From Diprion similis (Eukaryota > Arthropoda > Insecta > Hymenoptera > Diprionidae): a DNA stretch of 64,000 bases. The position numbers and the translations under genes were made by a program. Location: contig NC_060107.1 in assembly GCF_021155765.1 (NCBI RefSeq), positions 788,501-852,500 on the forward strand, given 5' to 3'. This document shows positions 60,631 through 64,000 of this stretch, piece by piece. Each line of letters opens with the position of its first letter. Position 1 is the first letter of the stretch. The notes under the pieces were generated by a model, which was not told where the DNA came from, did no database searches, and saw nothing but the letters and a program-made list of their open reading frames with translations.

Positions 60631-63600
60631 TCACTCGTTTCGTTCCTCTTCGAGGTGTATCCATATCCGATTTAAAAATTGTATACGAACGGGGTGTGTG
60701 GCAATTTGCTTGTATCTGGAAGAATTCAGTAAAAATAAATGTCCTGAATACCTTCTTCCAACTTTGTTGGAAGAAATTACCTTTTCTATATCCCATAACC
60801 TATTTGAGAAAATTATTTTTCTCGTACAGGAAAGGTTTTAAAATTTTTAGAGGTTTTAGGTATGCATTTCTTACATCTTTTAATGTAAATTTGCCTCGTT
60901 ATATGTATAGATCTTCGTTTAAATGTATCAGGGTGATGCCACAGAGTGCAATTTTTATAAAGTGTAAGAAGGTGAGCGTACAGATTTTTCTTGCATAATC
61001 TACACGGAAATGCGCAAAAATTGTCATAAGATTTTCTCCAATAGCTTCATTTTGAACGAAAATAGATATATTTTCTTACACCCAGGTGAGAATTAGGGCA
61101 AAAAAAAAATCCTATGACAATGTGTGAAAAATACTTGAACACACAACGTGTAAAAATTTCAGGCGAATCGGTAAAAAATTATACGCAAGAGAAAACTTGC
61201 GCGCGAATTTGAAAAATCAAAAGTTAATAAAATGCATTTCAAGTTTAAACTCTCAAAGAATCGCGGTACACAGAGTCATACAAATCGAGGGTTTTCGACT
61301 CAAAATCGGGCCCATTTATAGGAGGGATGAAAGTGCGAAATTTTTTTTTAAAAAATCGAAAATCCTTTTTTATCCGTATATTCCCCTTAAACCAAGGGCT
61401 GCACTGAACTTAACCGCGAATAAAAAAATCTGACAAAAATTTGTTACACTGGTATTTTAACCTTGAACTTGCGGTAGTGACCGTATCTTAGCCTTATACA
61501 CACGTACGTACACACCTACCTGTAACGCGATGAAACGCGGAAGAATGGTATTTGCGGCGGTCGAAGCGCGTGGCGAGAATATGGATTAAAGATGATACTG
61601 CCGATGGCGTGGTGGTAAGTAATACGGTATTATATTTATAACTCACGAAGCGGTGGACAGGCATCGAACGCGATTTCGTTCACGGTTACTGCCTAAACTT
61701 TCTTGCGTTTTCAGTTATACATAGATATAGAGATAGGTAGATAGTATACGGATGTGCAGTATTAATGCCTTGCCTTGCGTCAGACCTGTTGCGGAAATTT
61801 TCCTCTCTTAAGCTGCCGCTGCCAGCAACGGCGGATCCTAGTTGTTGTCGGTAACGCAGCGCCCCACCTCGGAGGTTTGGAGGGCTTATATTGTTCAACG
61901 AAACGTCCAAGATTCCTAACGACTGGTGTAACGTATACCCGTAATTTGAGGCACTCGTATTTTCCTTACTCAGAATTGTACGGGTTCGCCGAGCGAGATA
62001 TTGAAAGGCTTTCCGAGTCTGCTCGGACGCAACTAGTCAAATACACATGTATATAGGTGTACACGTTGATTCGTACGGATATGAGGATTTATGTACGTAT
62101 GTACTAGGTACACACGTAAAAGTTGTCCCTCGAAGATGAAATTAATTATGCTGCGACAAAAGAAGCGTCGAGGAAAAAAACGAAACCGGAAAAACAGAAA
62201 TGAACGAAAATCTCGCACCCTCCGATCGATCGCCGTTAAAAACCAAATTGATCGACGTTGACGTGCAAACCTGGTAAAAATGATTTCAACCATTTTCTTT
62301 TCAATCTTGTTCGAAAAATGATTTTCATCCAAAATAGTAAATATGCATAATTTCTCATAAGAACTTGTAGATTTTTATTTTCAAATTTGTATTTTTTCAG
62401 TAAAAGAAATCCACAAGATACTCCAACTTTAACAAAAATTAACAATTTTTTACGACAAACTATGCACATTTACAATTTTCTACGGAATAGTAAGAAATGT
62501 TTTTAATTTTTGTAAAAATTTTCACTAGCAGAAATTTTCACCAGAGAAGCGGATTAAGACCTGTGGATCCGGAGTCGAGAGGCTCTTCGAATCGACAACC
62601 GGTGTCTCGTGGACTTTGGTCGAAGCCATGCCGAGCCCTACGACTGCGAATAGGGGTGGATTACGCGAGGGTAGAACGACGCCGACGTCCCGACGCTGGC
62701 ATCAGCTCGCCTAACCAGCTCGCAGATAGAATGAAAAGAAACCGCGCGCAGCGACGATCATTACTTACACGATGCACCGAGATGCAAGCGTTGGCCGCGA
62801 AAACGGCGAGGAATAACCGCGAAGGGCTGCTGGCCTCGTCTAGGGGGGCGATTCTTTACCCTCTTTTTTTCTGTCTGTCTGAGTCAACCCTAAGCCCCAG
62901 TCGTATCTTCAAAAGAGGTCTCTCCTGTGGTGAAAATAATTCTACGAATTTCGAAGAAAATTTCTACGAATTTTTTCATGGAAATTTCTATGCAAGAATG
63001 TAGGATTTGGGCCGATTCATGGTTTTTGAACTTGGATTTCGTAACAATTTCCACTTTTTCCCAGTTTGTTGTTATAGTTTTTCGTAGGTAGTTGTAAAAT
63101 AGTATACTTTCTGTTATAATCTGTCCGAGATTCTGTTATAATTAAACAATTTGAAGAACAAAAAATTGTTGAAGAAAATGCGAAAACCTTCTATCATCAA
63201 CCGTATACCCACCGATCCCCGAATCCAATAATTCTTAAGAACTCGAATTCGTTTTAACAACTCCGTACTACATAAAATGAAATTTCACGTCGGTAGGTAT
63301 CTGCCAACGTCAATCGTTGGACCCTTCGGTCCACTGCAATTAATCGTAAGATCCACGTCTCAAAAAGAAAGCTTTCTCGTTATATTATTGCGCTACGCGA
63401 TGGCGCCTCGGATGATCCGATCAGATTGATCTCCACAGGAGTCGCATCTACTCAGGCGGGGGTGGCGGCGTCAAGGGGCGAGCAAAGGGTGAGCTGCTCC
63501 ATAGATAGCCGGAATGAAGCGATCGTTTTTCCATGCGCATGATGCAGCAGATATGCAGAACAGAAACGGACGCCGGTCGGGCAAAGCTCGACCGTGTTTT

Positions 63601-64000
63601 GTCGTTGCCTAGCGACGGGCGTGCGGCGCGTTTAATATAATATATACTATACTCTCAACTATAATACATAGGTATACATTTTACGCGGAAAATAGTAAGT
63701 ATATACGTCTTCATACGTTTAACACACGAGTTGGTGTGCGTCTGAACACGCGACCAGGCCTACCAATCTCGCCCCCTCGTCGATCGTGGCGCTAGCGTCG
63801 CCGCGTCGTTCCGTGTCACGGTATCGATCCGCTCCCTCCCCCCTCCACATGGTCCGTGCGGCGACTGTCTCTGCGGTAACAGGTGTTGGTCGAGCTCCCC
63901 CTTCGCCTCCCAATCCCCCCTCTCCCACCCCGCCGCAAACGCTTCACCCTGACGGCCGTCTCGCGGGGGTGAAAAATCGATGAGGAGCGAGCGGCGGGAG
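60631..64000. other. Right-end region, no supported gene
   Basis: It contains AT-rich sequence to about 62.5 kb and GC-richer patches at 62560-62900 and 63400-64000. A 168-codon open frame at 62497-63003 is Arg/Ser-rich without a domain or clear splice context. These patches may be upstream regulatory sequence or leader exons of scratch. Confidence 0.4.

Noticed and set aside
62497-63003. A 168-codon plus-strand open frame
   Set aside because: Composition changes along it (Phe-rich, then Arg-rich, then Phe/Asn-rich) and no splice sites or domain support it.
1-64000. CRISPR arrays, operons, rRNA and tRNA genes
   Set aside because: None seen. The sequence is eukaryotic, no tRNA-like B-box with a paired cloverleaf was noticed, and the repeats are simple or inverted ones.

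Overview
The window looks like nuclear DNA of an insect. It has intron-rich genes with short GT-AG introns, TATA-box promoters, a neural zinc-finger gene of the Scratch family, and many small inverted-repeat transposable elements. Gene structure and repeat style suggest Hymenoptera, but nothing in the sequence proves the order.

Region 1 (about 0.5-25 kb) holds seven small secreted-protein genes with one shared exon plan: a tiny first coding exon ending in phase 0, a second exon completing the signal peptide and ending in phase 2, and a further exon that opens with a conserved beta-strand-like motif of the form [VI]-x-[VI]-x-[VL]-P. After the motif each protein has its own low-complexity tail, rich in His, Gly, Gln/Glu or Pro-Val. 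The genes are at 640-1261(+), 2610-3534(+), 4547-5279(-), 9318-12031(+), 15985-18468(+), 21118-22084(+) and 23558-24995(-). I read them as one tandemly duplicated family, probably of extracellular matrix or cuticle proteins. Every exon junction was worked out by hand and keeps the reading frame.

Region 2 (29.8-34.3 kb, minus strand) is a complete 13-exon SLC26 (prestin/SulP) anion transporter of 707 residues with a C-terminal STAS domain.

Region 3 (about 36.9-52.5 kb) is a very AT-rich, low-complexity tract full of poly-T, TTA, TA, GT and TTC repeats. Long homopolymers are mostly T on the plus strand, hence A on the minus strand. The tract starts directly downstream of the scratch stop codon and holds one GC-richer, exon-like island (41266-41388, minus) and a perfect NRF1/EWG-type site. 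It may be a very long minus-strand 3' UTR.

Region 4 (52.65-59.5 kb, minus strand) is a two-exon Scratch-family repressor (482 residues) with an N-terminal SNAG-like motif, a poly-Gln run and five C2H2 fingers. GC-rich sequence upstream (59.5-60.2 kb and 62.5-64 kb) is probably leader, promoter or CpG-rich DNA without recognisable genes.

At least eight foldback (MITE-like) elements are scattered through introns and spacers. One family has two copies and another has two diverged copies, both within the secreted-protein cluster.
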